Assembly (NCBI RefSeq): GCF_019320115.1
Contig: NC_089598.1
Location: 79,920,570 to 79,984,569, forward strand
Source of the DNA: Miscanthus floridulus
Lineage: Eukaryota; Streptophyta; Magnoliopsida; Poales; Poaceae
Length of the DNA stretch: 64,000 nucleotides
Direction of reading: 5' to 3'
Shown here piece after piece: positions 20,363 through 32,747 of the stretch; positions within the stretch are counted from its first letter, which is position 1; each line of letters opens with the position of its first letter. The position numbers and the translations under genes are program-made. The notes under the pieces were generated by a model, which saw only the letters and a list, made by a program, of their open reading frames with translations, was not told the origin of the DNA and did not search any database.

Positions 20363-21011
20363 TATAAGACATGCAGGCAATACATATTTTCAGAATCGTG
20401 TGTAACAAAAGGCCAGGACAACTGGGAGATAAATGTTGGTTTCAGTTTTATTCTTTTGAACCTACTTGTTGTTGCTATAAGATATTTTTCAGACGCGGCC
20501 GGCAGCACTCTCTGCGTGACGGTTGATAACTTGATACGAGGCCACAGTGGATAGTTTTATAGCGTTGTTTCTAAGACAATGAGACTTACATGAAATATCC
20601 ATTCTCAATGTATAGTTTTATTCTATAGTTTTATAGGAATTTAATTCCATAACTCATAGATAATTGGTAATCGTGTCAAGAGAGTTTCATCTAGATGAAA
20701 CTCATTTCTTCTCTCTTTTTAAATACACTACCATGTTATCAAAAATATCTATGTCACAATATTTTTAATACAAATAAAACTCACATGAAACTCCCACTGA
20801 AACTAGCCTGAACGCATGCCTTGGCTGCCGCAGAAGTTCTTGGAATAGCTGGAGACAGAGACAAGATCGCAATCCTTAAACATTTTTGAGTAACTGACAC
20901 TTGAGAGTTTAGACTTTTATAGACAGAGACTGCAGCAACCTCTGTCTGCATACGTCGTCTCCTCCGATTTTACTGAAAAAGTCACTCTCTACATGCATAA
21001 CGATTGAAATG

Positions 21012-21150
21012 CAGCCTGTTCGGTTGGCTGGTTCGTATCGTTGCTGGTTCGTGAAGAAGTACTGCTGGCTGATTTGTGTGAAAGAAAAATACTGTTCCAA
21101 CTAAAAATTTACGATCATTTACGACAAACCACAGCCAACCAAACAGGCTG
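21012..21150. mobile_element. hAT/foldback-type MITE, copy B (inverted relative to A)
   Basis: CAGCCTGTTCGGTTGGCTG at the left and CAGCCAACCAAACAGGCTG at the right form 19-bp terminal inverted repeats with one mismatch. The interior is the reverse complement of copy A at 19971-20105. Confidence 0.72.
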
Positions 21151-21489
21151 ACGAATGCACGCATTCCTCTCAGCGAAAATTCTTCGAGTCGCCGGAGCAG
21201 GTAGTCTAGTAGCCTGCCGGCTTGCTGACGATTTTTTTTAAGTCAACGGGAGGGGAGAGGGTCCTCAACCTGATTTCATTTCATTGCGGCTCTTTTCATA
21301 ACCACATGTTAAGATACATTGGTTTAGACTGAATCGCACAAAACCTAATAAACCCTAAACCCAACCGATACTGGTATCCAAACATACGCATAAATACCCC
21401 TTGCAGGCAACCAGTCTTGTCCAACACGGAAGACGGATCGGAGGAACACCTGTCAGCTAGCGTTGCGCAACATGCATTGCACCTCAAAA

Positions 21490-21712
21490 TGCCAAATTTT
21501 TCAAGATTTTTCGTCACATCGAATCTTTAGACGCATGCATAAAGCATTAAATATAAATAAAAAAATAAACTAATTACACAGTTTAGACGAAATCCACGAG
21601 ACGAATCTTTTAAGCCTAATTAGACTATGATTGGACACTAATTGTCAAATAACAACAAAAACGCTACGGTAGCGTTTTGCCAGAAAATTTCGCATCCAAA
21701 CTGGCCCCAAGG
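21490..21712. mobile_element. common grass MITE fragment
   Basis: Contains the widespread grass MITE text ACTAATTACACAGTTTAGACG, CACGAGACGAATCTTTTAAG, CCTAATTAGACTATG and CGCTACGGTAGCG, and ends CCAAACTGGCCCC. The left terminus is not clear. Confidence 0.5.
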
Positions 21713-21879
21713 CACTTGCTCTCTTGAGGAAACCATAGCAGGGTTTGCGCACCGTCAAGACGGCACTTGTTAATAACCATACCGTCATTTTGATGGCTAC
21801 TTCTGCATGCGATCCTTCGGCCATACTAGTAGAGAAACGACTTTTGATCCACTTTAAAATTTGGCTTTAGTCCTGGTAT

Positions 21880-22161
21880 TTTTTGTGCTCGGGACTAGAG
21901 AGACCTTTAGTCCCGGTTTGTAGCTCCAACCGGGACTAAAGGTCCCTGTCCAACGGCTACTGCGGCAGACTTTTGCTGCAGGGGACCTTTAGTCCCGGTT
22001 GGAGCTATCAATCAAGACTAAAGGTTAACTTTTACTCTCGGTTGGTCCCTCCAACAGGGAGTAAAAGTCTACTCCCGGCTGGAGGCTCCGTCCGAGACTA
22101 GAAATGGACCTTTAGTCCCGGTTGGTGTCTCTAACCGGGACTAAAGGTCCCCTCCTATATA
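21880..22161. promoter_or_regulatory. CACTA left subterminal repeat array with TATA box
   Basis: At least six copies of TTTAGTCCCGG or its complement CCGGGACTAAAG occur in alternating orientation, with looser variants (TTTTACTCTCGGTTGG). The array is followed by TATATA at about 22156 and a CT-rich leader. In En/Spm elements such subterminal repeats bind the element-encoded TNPA-like protein. The array probably also serves as promoter of the transposase gene. Confidence 0.75.
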
Positions 22162-22584
22162 CCCTTTCTTCCTCCCCGAGCCCGAGCCACTTCGACTTCA
22201 GTGTTCTTGCTTCATCGCCGGCCTCTCTTCTTCCTCATCGCCGGTAATCACAAGATTTCTTCGATTCCTCCATCGATTCTTCGGTTCTAAAGGTTACCAA
22301 CTTTATACTCTCATGTTTCATCAGTAGCATATCTCATTTTATGGACTAGATATATGTGGTTTTTTATGGTGGATTTTTTTATTTGTAAGCCATTTAAGCT
22401 CAAAATCACTTTAAAGTTTGCATATTTGGATGAACAAAGGTTAAAGTAGTTATTCAAAACTAGTATTCAACTTTCATTTCTAGCATGCATAGCACACTTC
22501 ATGGTTTAGAGATATAGAGAATTTTAGAGTTTTTTTAAATTTTATTTGTTTATAAAATGAGAAATTTTATTATATTAAAATGAC

Positions 22585-25144
22585 CATGGTGATGTTGAGG
22601 ACGAACGTCCCACAAAGAAAATCTCAACCAAGATTATGTGATATGCTCCTATAATACCACGCTTGAAACGTTTGTTCAGAAATAAAGACCATGCAAAGTT
22701 GTTGCGATGGCACAAAGAAGACCGTAAGGTAGACAATATGTTGAGACACCCTGCTGATGGGTCCCAGTGGAGAGCAATCGATAGAGAATTCCCGTAGTTT
22801 GCAAATGACGCAAGAAACTTAAGGTTTGTTTTAAGTACGGATGATATGAATCCTTTCGGGGAGCAGAGTAGTAGTCATAGCACTTGGCCTGTTACTCTAT
22901 GTATCTACAACCTTTCTCCCTGGTTATGCATGAAGCATAAGTTTATTATGATGCCAGTGCTCATCCAAGGCCTAAGGCAACCTGGCAACGATATCGATGT
23001 GAGTTGAAGAACTTCTACTTTTGTGGAACAGACTAGGTGTACGTGTGTGGGATGAGCACAAACAGGAGCACTTTGACCTGCGAGCATTGTTGTTCGTAAC
23101 AATCAATGATTGGCCTGCTCTAAGTAATCTTTCAGGACAATCAAACAATGGATATAATGCATGCATGCACTGTTTCGATGACATTAAAGGTATATTCTTG
23201 AAAAAATGTCGAAAGGTCGTGTACATTGGCCATCGTCGATTTCTTCCTACGAATCACCCCCTAAGAAAGAAAGGCAAGTATTTTAAAGGTAATGAAGATC
23301 ACCAGACCAAGCCGGGCAACCGAACTAGTGAGGATGTACTCAATATGGTTGTGGATGTGAAAGTAGTATTTGGAAAGGCACATGGCAGCGAACCTATTCT
23401 GAATGACACCGACGGTCACACACCCATGTGGAAGAAGAAGTCCATATTTTATGAGCTACCCTATTGGCAAGTTCTAGAGGTCCGTAGCGCGATCGATGTG
23501 ATGCACCTGACGAAGAATCTTTGTGTGAACCTGCTAGGCTTCATGGGTATGTATAGGAAGCCTAAGGACACACTTGAAGCACGCCAGGACCTATGGTGTT
23601 TGAAAGAATGAGACAACCTACATCCAGAGAAGACAGATGATGGACACCATTACTTAAGTCCTGCCAGTTACACTCTTAGCAAAGAAGAGAAGGAAAGCAT
23701 GTTTGAATGCCTAGCAAGCATCAAGGTACCATCTGGATTCTCCTCAAATATAAAGGGTATAATAAATGTGCCAGAGAAGAAATTCCTAAACTTAAAGTCC
23801 CATGACTACCATATGCTCATAATGCAATTGCTTCCAGTTGCATTAAGAGGAATTCTACCTCTAAATATACGTCTAGCCACCGTGAAGCTATGTGTATTCC
23901 TCAATGCAATTTCTCAGAAGACAATTGATCCAATGGATCTAGCTAAACTACAGAATGATGTGGTTCAATGTCTTGTTAGCTTTGAGTTGGTGTTCCCTCC
24001 TTCCTTCTTTAATATCATGACACACCTCCTAGTTCACCTGGTTAAGGAGATTAGCATTCTCGGTCCTATGTTCCTGCACAACATGTTCCCCTTTGAGAGG
24101 TTCATGGGAGTCCTAAAGAAATATGTTCACAACCGTGCTTGGCCAGAAGGAAGTATCGCCAAGGGCTATGGAACAAAGGAGGTCATTGAGTTTTGTGTTG
24201 ACTTTATTCCTGACCTTGACCCGATTGTTGTTCCTGAATCGCGACACGAGAGGAGACTAAGTGGAAAGGGGACACTAGGGAAGAAACCATATATTGGTAT
24301 ACAGGACAATTATTTTAATAAAGCACACTACACAGTTCTGCAAAACTCCTTGGTGGATCCGTATATCGAGACACATAAAGAGTTGCTCCGATCCGAGTTT
24401 TTAGCGAAGTCTAAAGCTTGGATTACGCGTCAGCACATGGAAACTTTCAGCGTCTGGTTGCGAAAAGAATGTAAGGGTGATGAGAGTATTGATGAGCAAT
24501 TGTATTTGTTGGCTAGGCAACCATCGTGGCATATCCTCACAAACAAAGGGTACGAGATAAATAAGAATACATTTTACACAGTAGCCCAAGATAAAAGGAG
24601 CACCAACCAAAACAGTAATTTCTGCATAGATGTCACTAACCCTAATGGAAATAAGCAAACATATTATGGCGGCATAGAGGAGATATGAGAACTAAACTAT
24701 GCACCTACTTTTAAGGTACCTTTGTTCAAGTGCCAATGGGTAAAGGCGACTGGAGGCGGGGTAGCAGTCGACAACTAGTATGAAATGACAACCGTGGACC
24801 TCAATAATATTGGGTATAAAGACAAACCGTTCATTCTTGCCAAGGATGTGAATCAGGTGTTCTATGTCAAGGACATGTCTACAAAACCGAAGAGAGGAAA
24901 AAACAACAATGACCCAATCAATGAGCCAAAACGCCACATAGTTCTTTTAGGGAAAAGAAACATCGTCGAAATTGAAGACAAGTCAGACATATTAGAAGAT
25001 TATGAAAAGAATGACCGAATTCCACCCTTCATAGTGAACAAAGACCCAAGCATCCAGCTAAATGATGAGGACACTCCATGGTTACGGCACGATCATAACC
25101 AAGGGATATATGTTAAGAAGAAGTTCACTACTGTGTCCGCTTGA
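22585..25144 (+). pseudogene. CACTA TNP2-type transposase, decayed
   Basis: Blocks in order: an N-terminal KRLFRNKDHAKLLRWH / LRHPADGSQWR / NPFG region (22610-22970); the tnp2 core at 23021-23611 with FDLRALLFVTINDWPA, a Cys pair in ACMHCF and YELPYWQVLEVRSAIDVMH; then 23699-24688 with the DUF4218-type block (LQLLPVALRG...NMFPFERFMG) and DUF4216-type tail; and the end at 24785-25144. Breaks include TAG near 22797, a small deletion or frameshift near 23003, and TGA at 23609. TGA at 24686 (probably TGG before) and TAG near 24778 (probably CAG before) add to these. It would encode the catalytic transposase of the element. Confidence 0.9.
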
Positions 25145-25790
25145 TATATATAGTGATGTTTAATAGTGTGTATTAGAGGTATTATGTAATAATTGTGAAT
25201 TTAGAGATGTTTATTAGGTGTTTCCTTTTTTCTATGTTCAGATTAAATTTGTGTTTGATGGTGGGATTTCCATGTCGCACAAAGCAAAAAGCAAAAGCAA
25301 TGCATCTGATGTGAAAAAATTAGTGAAAATTTTGTTTTAGTCCCGGCTTGATTGGTGATGTATTAGACCTATTATGTAATAATTGTGACTTTAAATTTTT
25401 TATCGTGTTTTCATATTTTCTACGGTTTAAATGAATTTTCTGCTTGATGGTGGATTTCCCGTGGAGAATGTGTGATGAAAAACCAAATGATCAACGTTAA
25501 TAAGATGTGAAGACTAATTTCCTATTGAAAAGCAATAGTTTTAATAATTTTAATCAAGTAGTATATTTTTGCATGGTGCAAATTGTAATTATTATTTACA
25601 CTATGTTAAATATTTATACAGTAAAACAAAAGAGTTTAGGTTACACATTTTTGTTGTGTATAATAATGCAAAACCAAGTCCAGCAATTTTTTTTATAATT
25701 TTTTTGATAATATTTTATTTATTAGACAATTAATAACTCTCTACATATTTATATAAAAGAAATATATAAAAAAGGAAAAACTTCTGGAAA
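25145..25790. other. intergenic AT-rich stretch inside the CACTA
   Basis: Spacer between the two CACTA genes, holding the 3' region of the transposase gene. No gene is seen. A short open frame at 25507-25698 is AT-rich and not supported. Confidence 0.5.
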
Positions 25791-25794
25791 CTAC

Positions 25795-26050
25795 CAGAAA
25801 GCCAACTACAGCCCACCTTTACTCCCGGGTGGATCAACCACCCGAGACTAAAGGTGGGCTACGTTTTCGCGGCCTGCCAACAAATAACTTTATTCCTAGG
25901 TCATGGCTGCACCCGGGACTAAAGGTCAGACCTTTAGTCCTGGTTCTTACCATCACCCGGGACTAAAGGTCCTTTAGTCCCGGGCCATGGCTTCACCCAG
26001 GACTAAAGATCCCACCTAGGACTAAAGATCCCCTAAATATATATCGCCTC
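25795..26050. promoter_or_regulatory. internal TTTAGTCCCGG array plus TATA box before CACTA gene 2
   Basis: Seven or so copies of ACTTTAGTCCCGG-like and CCCGGGACTAAAGG-like motifs occur, then CCCCTAAATATATATCGCC with a TATA box and a CTTCTTC-rich leader. The layout mirrors 21880-22161 in front of the transposase gene. It is most likely the promoter of the ULP1-containing gene. A nested non-autonomous CACTA end is the alternative, but no CACTA terminus is visible here. Confidence 0.6.
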
Positions 26051-28140
26051 GTCTTCTTCTCTGCCCCCATCATCTTCATCCATCGCCCAAGAGCCACCAC
26101 ACCGTCGTCGCTCCTCATCGGCTCCAACTGCCTCCACACGCCTCTCCCATCTCTCGCCGTCTCCGTTGGCGGCCCAGCTTGCGCCTCTCCTGTTCGTGCA
26201 CGGCGCCCAGACCCGGATCCATCGCCATCATCCTAGCCCTCACCCAGATCTGATTTGGATCTGCCACACCCTCATCGCCGTCATCGATCCTCGTCCTCGT
26301 CATCGCCAGCTTTGTCCTGGGCTCCATGCGCTCGCACGCCTCGCCGTGCACTCGTCGTCCCCTTCACCGGAGCGCTCGTCGTCGTCCCCTTTGTCAGAGC
26401 GCTCATCGTCGTCCCCATCGCCGCGCGCTCATCCTCGTCGTTGAGAGATCACCTCCGGCCAGCACCGCGCCTTGAGCTCGTCCTTCGTCCCCGATGGCTG
26501 GCTCTACGCGCACGCTCGCCTCATCTTGACCGGCTCCATGCGCTCGTCATCCTCCACTCTCGTCGTCCTCGATCTCCTCACCATGCGCGCTTGTGCTCGT
26601 GCTCATCCTCGCCATCGTGCTTGTGCTCGCTGTGCTATATGTGAGCAACAGTGTGTGTATGAGTGTGTTCAGGGGTGGCCCTGAGGCACCTCCATTCTGC
26701 TTGTTTTGCGCCGCTGTCCTCAGCTCCATCAAAATCTATTTGATGATAGATTGTTTTTTTTTCATCGTAGCCTCGCTCGATCCTAAGGGATCGAAACAAG
26801 TAGCTCGTTGTCTAGATAGACAAGAGGTCAAGAGCCATTTTAATTAGCTCTCTCACGAAAGCAAGCGAAATCATCTTGTCTCAATGAATCTGAAGACACT
26901 CCGATTTGGTAAAGGAACCAAACACCGAGATTTGCTTGGAATCCTCGTTCACCAACACAAATATATATGGTGTCGAGCAATAATGAAACCGAATACATAT
27001 ACCTACACTACACCCTTAGGGTCTGCTTGGTGTACGTGTAAGCACGATGAATGTTTTAATTAGAGCTGGCAACCTCTTTTTTTGGCGTGAATTAATCCTT
27101 TTTTTTACCTAGACCTGTCAAGTCACACATCAAAATCGTGTTACTCGATTCAGCGTTAGTTCTTGTTATTTGTTAACTAAACTGAAGTAAACACGCTACT
27201 ATACACCGCTTCATCCCACCTTACATAAAAACATCAAATCATGTGGGAGCACGTATGCGAATCTTACACCACGGCTTCGCCACCACGCCACCGCAGCATG
27301 CAGATGCAGGCGATGACAATTGACAATGATGGACATCGAGCACAAGCACTAATAAAATTCATGTCACCCTAATTATTATTTGCATGGTACAATATATAGT
27401 TATAGAAATATATTAGAATCTTCGTCACAATTGAAAAGATTGTTTTTATTAGTGCTATGAATTATTTGGTATATATATCTGATTTTTGATATATTGACAT
27501 TAATGTTGATATATATCCTAATATCCTAAGCTCCGCTCCAAACCCTAACCCGGTCGAGCTCCGCTCTAAACCCTAACAAAGGCATAAATAATAACCTTGA
27601 ATTCTATAGTTATATATATTTGATTCTTCATAATTAGGGTGACATGAATTTTGATATATTTATATACACCAATGTAGATTAGGATATATATAACCTAATA
27701 TCCTGAACTCGCTCCTAATCCTAACTCGGCCGAGCTCCACTCCAAACTCTTATATATATCCTAATCAAGTTCCGCACATGCAAACCCTAACCAGAGCTCG
27801 GCGTAAATAATAACCCTAAATTCTATAATTATTTAAGTTTAATCCCCTAGCTCTATCCATTAAATAGCATATGCATGACTAGTGTATGGTTTTCGTTGTT
27901 ATATATATATATATTTGTTATACATATTAGAGAGTTTTAAATTTATATTGTTATATATATAAATTTGTTATATATATCACTTACCAATAAATATTTCTAG
28001 AAAATAAGAAATCAAAGTTATGCTTTGGAGACTTGAATTTCGAGTGTAGTTATTTAATTAATTTTAAGCACATGACTTGATCCATTTTAAAGATATATGG
28101 TTTTTATTTTTTATAAATATATCTAGTGGTGTAAAAGCTA
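26051..28140. other. leader and long intron-like region of CACTA gene 2
   Basis: 26050-26700 is C/T-rich with CGTCGTC repeats and overlapping frames on all strands, typical of an untranslated leader. 26700-28140 becomes AT-rich. It contains an inverted pair AATTCATGTCACCCTAATTA (27358) and TAATTAGGGTGACATGAATT (27631), plus a thrice-repeated CGAGCTCCRCTCYAAACCCTAAC motif at 27530-27800. No coding region is supported. Confidence 0.4.
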
Positions 28141-28141
28141 G

Positions 28142-31100
28142 ATGGCTGCCCCGAGAGACAACATGGATGAAGAAATGATGGATATTATCAACACCGGTAC
28201 TCAATTTGCCGATGGTGACCAGCAGGATGTAGATGACGGGAGTCAATACCTGGCTCTTGAAAATAATCAAGAAAATATTGTGCAAGAAAATACTGGTGAG
28301 GTATATATAATTATATATTTATATATATATTTGAATATCTATCATCTATTATGTGTACACATGATATTTATTTATTCTTTTTATACGTAGCCCTCTGGAT
28401 CGACGACCACAATGGCGAAAAGCAAAAATATTTGAGGCCCGAAAAAGTCATTGGAGGGTCGCTACATAATATAGAATTCAATACCGAGACAGGCGAACCA
28501 CTTGGTCCACATGCAAGGAAATTCGTGCAACACTGTGGGTACCTTATAAGGGATAGACTTCCGATCAGTGCCCGTGAATGGAAGCAAAAGATCAACAAGC
28601 CTCATGTTAGTTTTGTCTCTGATCTTGATAAGAATTTAATTTGGGATGATATCCTTCAACATTTCATGTTGCAAGCGGATGATTATGATATCAACGATGA
28701 TGAATTGAAGGAGCTAGTTCGAAAGTGGGCTATGAAGAAGATGGCCACACAATTCCAGACTTGAAAGAAATTCCTATACACGAAATACGTCAAGAAGAAC
28801 CTAACGCTCAATTTCAATACTAGGGCCCGCTCAAGAAGTTGAGGCCCTACTAGAATGATTTTGTACAGTACAAGACATCGGAAGAGAGTGAGGAACGGGT
28901 GAGAAGGAACCAAGAGAATGCCCGACAGAAGATATACCACCATGGCATGGGATCAGGTGGCTACGCGACTGCCATTCCCAAGTGGGAAAAAATGGAAGCG
29001 AACATTCTTGCCAAGGGTATCACACCAGAATCACTCAATTGGCCCAAACGCGCAAAGAATTGGTTTTTCGCTCATAGGGAAGACTAGACCTAGAGACCGG
29101 GAAGCTGGTTCATGACCCAAAACCCGAAAGAGCAACACAAATATTTTCTTATGCTCTACAAGCTAAAGCTATTGGTGCATTCAGGCCCAATAGAGAGAAG
29201 GATGAACTGATGTATGCCATCGGGACTGCTGAACATAGTGGCCGAACAAGAGGTTTAGGACGAAACATTTGTTGGAAGCATGGTTTCCCTAACGACAGAG
29301 ATACCTACAGAATCCGGTAGAGAAGGAAGGATGAGAAAGCAGCGCGGATCAGCAGGTTGGAGGAATATGTTCGTGAGTCACGGGAGGCGTTGCTTCAAGC
29401 ATAGGAGCGCAAAAAAGACATGCAAGCTAGAATGCAGGATGAAATCATAAAGCAAGTGCAAATAGCAATGAGTGCCCAAAGGCAGGCATCAGATCTAGGA
29501 ATCAACATTAATATTAGCCCCCCTAATCAGTTAAAAAGCAGCTGCGCTTCCACGGAGTTGCCAAATCAAGATGACGTAATGCTACGTTTCCCCGTGGATG
29601 ACATCACTGCACCGTTTACATCATGTGAGCTACATATTTCAAAAGGGAATGCCACAATCATGGTGGCTCTCGATGTTTTTTCTCCTCCAGATCCTACCAA
29701 GACACCAAGAATCCATGGGGCAATAATACCACCTAGATATGTTAGCATCTCAGTGGATAGAGTTAACAAAGGTTTTAATGATCTGGCTCTTGACATTTCA
29801 GAAGGTGATGGGGAGAAGACTCTAGGAGAAGCAGATAAGACATTCATACTATGGCGTAAGCGCTACATCATTATTCTCGGGGTCTCTAGTCCACCGCCGC
29901 TTCCTCAACTGCCAGACAATAGGTGTGGACAAAAGTGAACAAAACAATTTTTTCACTAATTTTCTATTGACATGCATGATTAATAATAACAATTTCTTAT
30001 ATCTAATTATTCTTTTTTGTACTCACACAGCAGGGCCTTCGCCAATGTAAGTCCAATTATTCAATCTCCAGATCATCATAGTGCTTCAGGCAATGATTAT
30101 GCAACGCCGCCACCGTAGCCACCTCCAAGGAGGTCTCCAACGGCTGCCCCGCCTCCCTTGATGACCAAGAAGCAGCTAGCTCCTAAGAGGTCTGCCCCGC
30201 AAACAAAGCCGTTGGCCCACCAGTCGGCAAAGAAGAAAGTCTCCTCTAATCCAGTTATTCCCCAAAAATTGTCTTACGAGAAAAGTGAAAGAAATTAAAT
30301 GCTGCAGTACAAAAAGATGTGAACAGTTTCTTCAAAAAAGTAAGAAAGCAACGAGAAGCGAGGGAGAACCCGGAGAAACCGTACTTCTACCTACCTCCAG
30401 ATCTTCTAAGAAAGAAGGTGGACCAAAAAAAGCAGAAATCTCAAAAGACCCTACCAAAATCGGACTACGACCGCTCTCTCACCAAGTCATTTGAGGCGGT
30501 ACAGAAAAAGACTAGAGCAGGGAAAGATGTTGCACAACTCAGACAACAATCGCAACAATCAGTCCCCCCTCTTGTCATTCGTAATGAATATGGTTCAAAC
30601 TTAGACTTACTGAATGTCGATTTTGAGGACCTAGTTTGGTTTTACGAGGATACTGGTTTGGACCTTGCCCAAGTGCTCGTTGAAGGACCATCTGCTCCGA
30701 AAGTGGATCCTTGGAAGAAATTTAAACATGGAAAGAGTCTATACAATCCTGAGGCCTTAGGTGAACTGGGTACGCAAATGTACCTGCTAAACAAGTGGTA
30801 CATGGCGGCGTGTGAACGGGGAGAGACCTTTGTTTCTGTCAGAGTTAGAAACCAACATTACTTCTGTGGCGATGACGTTATATATGTCGAGTTTTCAGAA
30901 TTACACAACCTATGCCACCTGGACTCTCTCGACAAAAGTCTCATTAGCTGCTATTGTCTGTAAGTGTGATTATTTTCTACTATTAAAGTGTATATATATA
31001 AAGCTACATGTATATATATAAATTATATATCCTCACACTATATTTTTATATATGCAGATATGAGATGACATAACTCAGAAAGAGAAAGGATAATGATGTT

Positions 31101-31660
31101 GGTTTCGTTGATCCAAATGTCGTATCCAAATACCCTAATCTCCCGCCTCAATGGAAAGCTGAACTCGAGAAAAATCTCATGAGGTTCTTAGTGAACCTAC
31201 AAAACAAGGACATACTCTTCCCCTACAACTTCAAGTAAGTGTTAAATAATTAATGTCGATCATATGGATATTTGTTTAATTATTTGCTTACTAGCTAAGC
31301 TATCTCCCATATATATATGTTGACTCTAGTTAATGTCGATCATATTTGTGTATAAAAACATATGCAACAATTACTGGATATTGATGGTCATCGATATGGC
31401 CAATAGTCGGTTGAGCATCTTAGACTCGTTACGAAAAGAGCAAACAGAGTACCAAGACATGATAGATATTATCCAAGGGTAATTTGGTATCTCTAGCAAC
31501 TATATATACCCGAATCTCTTAACTGCAATAATTATTAAAGGCCAAATTAATTTTTTATTTTATTGGGCGCAGTGTTTGGAAAAGTTTCATTGAGGAACAC
31601 CACATGAAACATTGCAAAGCGCCACCGGATGTAATCGCACATAAAGTAGGTACTAGCTAC

Positions 31661-31718
<58 letters not shown>

Positions 31719-32125
31719 CAATTAACACCATGCATGCTTTCAATTCACCGGATCTTTTTTCTCGTAAAAGTGGGTTCTGAGGCAAGAACAGGGGACCAAC
31801 TACTGCGGATACTATGTTTGCGAGTTCATCATGGCATACGCAAAAAGAACTCCTGAAGAGATCCTCAAAGTACGTTATATAAATATATTCATATATTCAC
31901 AATTTCTTTTATTGCTCATATATATAAGTAATCACGTGACCAACATATATATATATATATATATTAATACTTTTTCTTTAACTTTTATTGAAGGCTCTAT
32001 GGTTGAAGGAAAAAGTCATACGACGTGACCAGCTAAAAGCAATTCAAGAGACCATAGTAGGATTTCTTAATGACCAGGTCTTAAACCCCGCCGGCGAGTT
32101 CTACAATGACGTGAACGAAACATGA
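28142..32125 (+). pseudogene. CACTA second gene: coiled-coil/DNA-binding part plus ULP1-like protease domain, decayed
   Basis: Starts MAAPRDNMDEEMMD at 28142 with a first exon to 28300. The segments at 28391-28763 and 28800-29300 (WNDFVQYKTSEE, ARQKIYHHGMGSGGY, LNWPKRAKNWFFAH, RNICWKHGFP) and 29420-29938 belong to the ENSPM-type accessory protein of grass CACTA elements. 30319-30963 continues it. From about 31060 the ULP1-like (C48) part follows: WILMVID, LDSLRKEQ and GTNYCGYYVCEFI, with the presumed catalytic Cys and upstream Gln. The His normally preceding WIL is Tyr here, and the splice acceptor before it reads CAA rather than CAG. Several in-frame stops (for example after FQT and LQA) also break it. 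Confidence 0.8.
31664..31715. repeat. (AT)n microsatellite
   Basis: About 26 uninterrupted AT units in an intron of CACTA gene 2. Similar shorter AT runs occur at 31945-31966 and 32197-32240 in the same gene's introns and 3' region. Confidence 0.95.
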
Positions 32126-32197
32126 AAGCCAAATCAGATAGAGTGAATTTATTATCCCAAGGATATGATAGAATATACAATGCAAGCTTTATTTGTA

Positions 32198-32230
<33 letters not shown>

Positions 32231-32489
32231 TATACATATTATATGTACATAAAATAATGTGCAATATATGTATATGCATGTAATATATACGGTAGTTTCA
32301 TGCTTTAGTTTGTATAAAATGTTCGAACATTATAAGCGTGTAGAATACATATATTATTAGCAACGTAGAATGCGTATTTGAAAACCTATTCGAAAACCAA
32401 AATGAATCATCAATTGAAAATAGAAACAAAAAAAAAAAGAAAAAAAAAATCATTAGAGCCGGCCCACGTGGCCAGGCCGAGAGGCCTCT

Positions 32490-32650
32490 TTAGCCCCGGT
32501 TGATATTAACAACCGGGATTAAAGGTGGACCTTTAGTCCCGGACGAGAAACCGGGACTAAAGGAGGGGCCCTTTAGTCCCGTATTCGTGCTCCCGGTTGA
32601 AAAACTGGGACTGAAGGGATTTCCTAACCGGAAGTACAGCTCGTTTCTGT
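32490..32650. promoter_or_regulatory. CACTA right subterminal repeat array
   Basis: Alternating TTTAGTCCCGG and CCGGGACTAAAGG motifs (about five) lie just inside the right terminus at 32657. They are the presumed binding sites for the element's TNPA-like protein, in the expected mirrored arrangement. Confidence 0.8.
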
Positions 32651-32660
32651 ACTAGTGCCA

Positions 32661-32716
32661 TGACTGCCGCTTAGGCCATGTACAATGCAGAGGCTCATGT
32701 AAAACGCTTGGAAAAG

Positions 32717-32747
<31 letters not shown>

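Larger units (their letters stand above)
21824..32657 (+). mobile_element. CACTA (En/Spm-type) DNA transposon, 10.8 kb, TSD CCA
   Basis: The left end TACTAGTAGAGAAACGA (first base C-to-T relative to CACTA) starts at 21824. The right end is the inverse of CACTAGTACAGAAACGA, ending at 32657. CCA flanks both sides (21821-21823 and 32658-32660), a 3-bp target duplication as expected. Subterminal arrays of CTTTAGTCCCGG in both orientations occur at 21880-22150 and 32490-32640. Inside are a TNP2-type transposase gene and a second gene with a ULP1-like end, both on the plus strand and both decayed, so this copy is not autonomous now. Confidence 0.93.

Noticed and set aside
26166..26847. Open frames in the C/T-rich leader of CACTA gene 2
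   Set aside because: Low-complexity CGTCGTC composition opens several frames on both strands; no domain and no conserved start.
31664..32240. AT arrays as a CRISPR-like or regulatory array
   Set aside because: They are simple (AT)n microsatellites in introns of a decayed transposon gene; no spacer structure.
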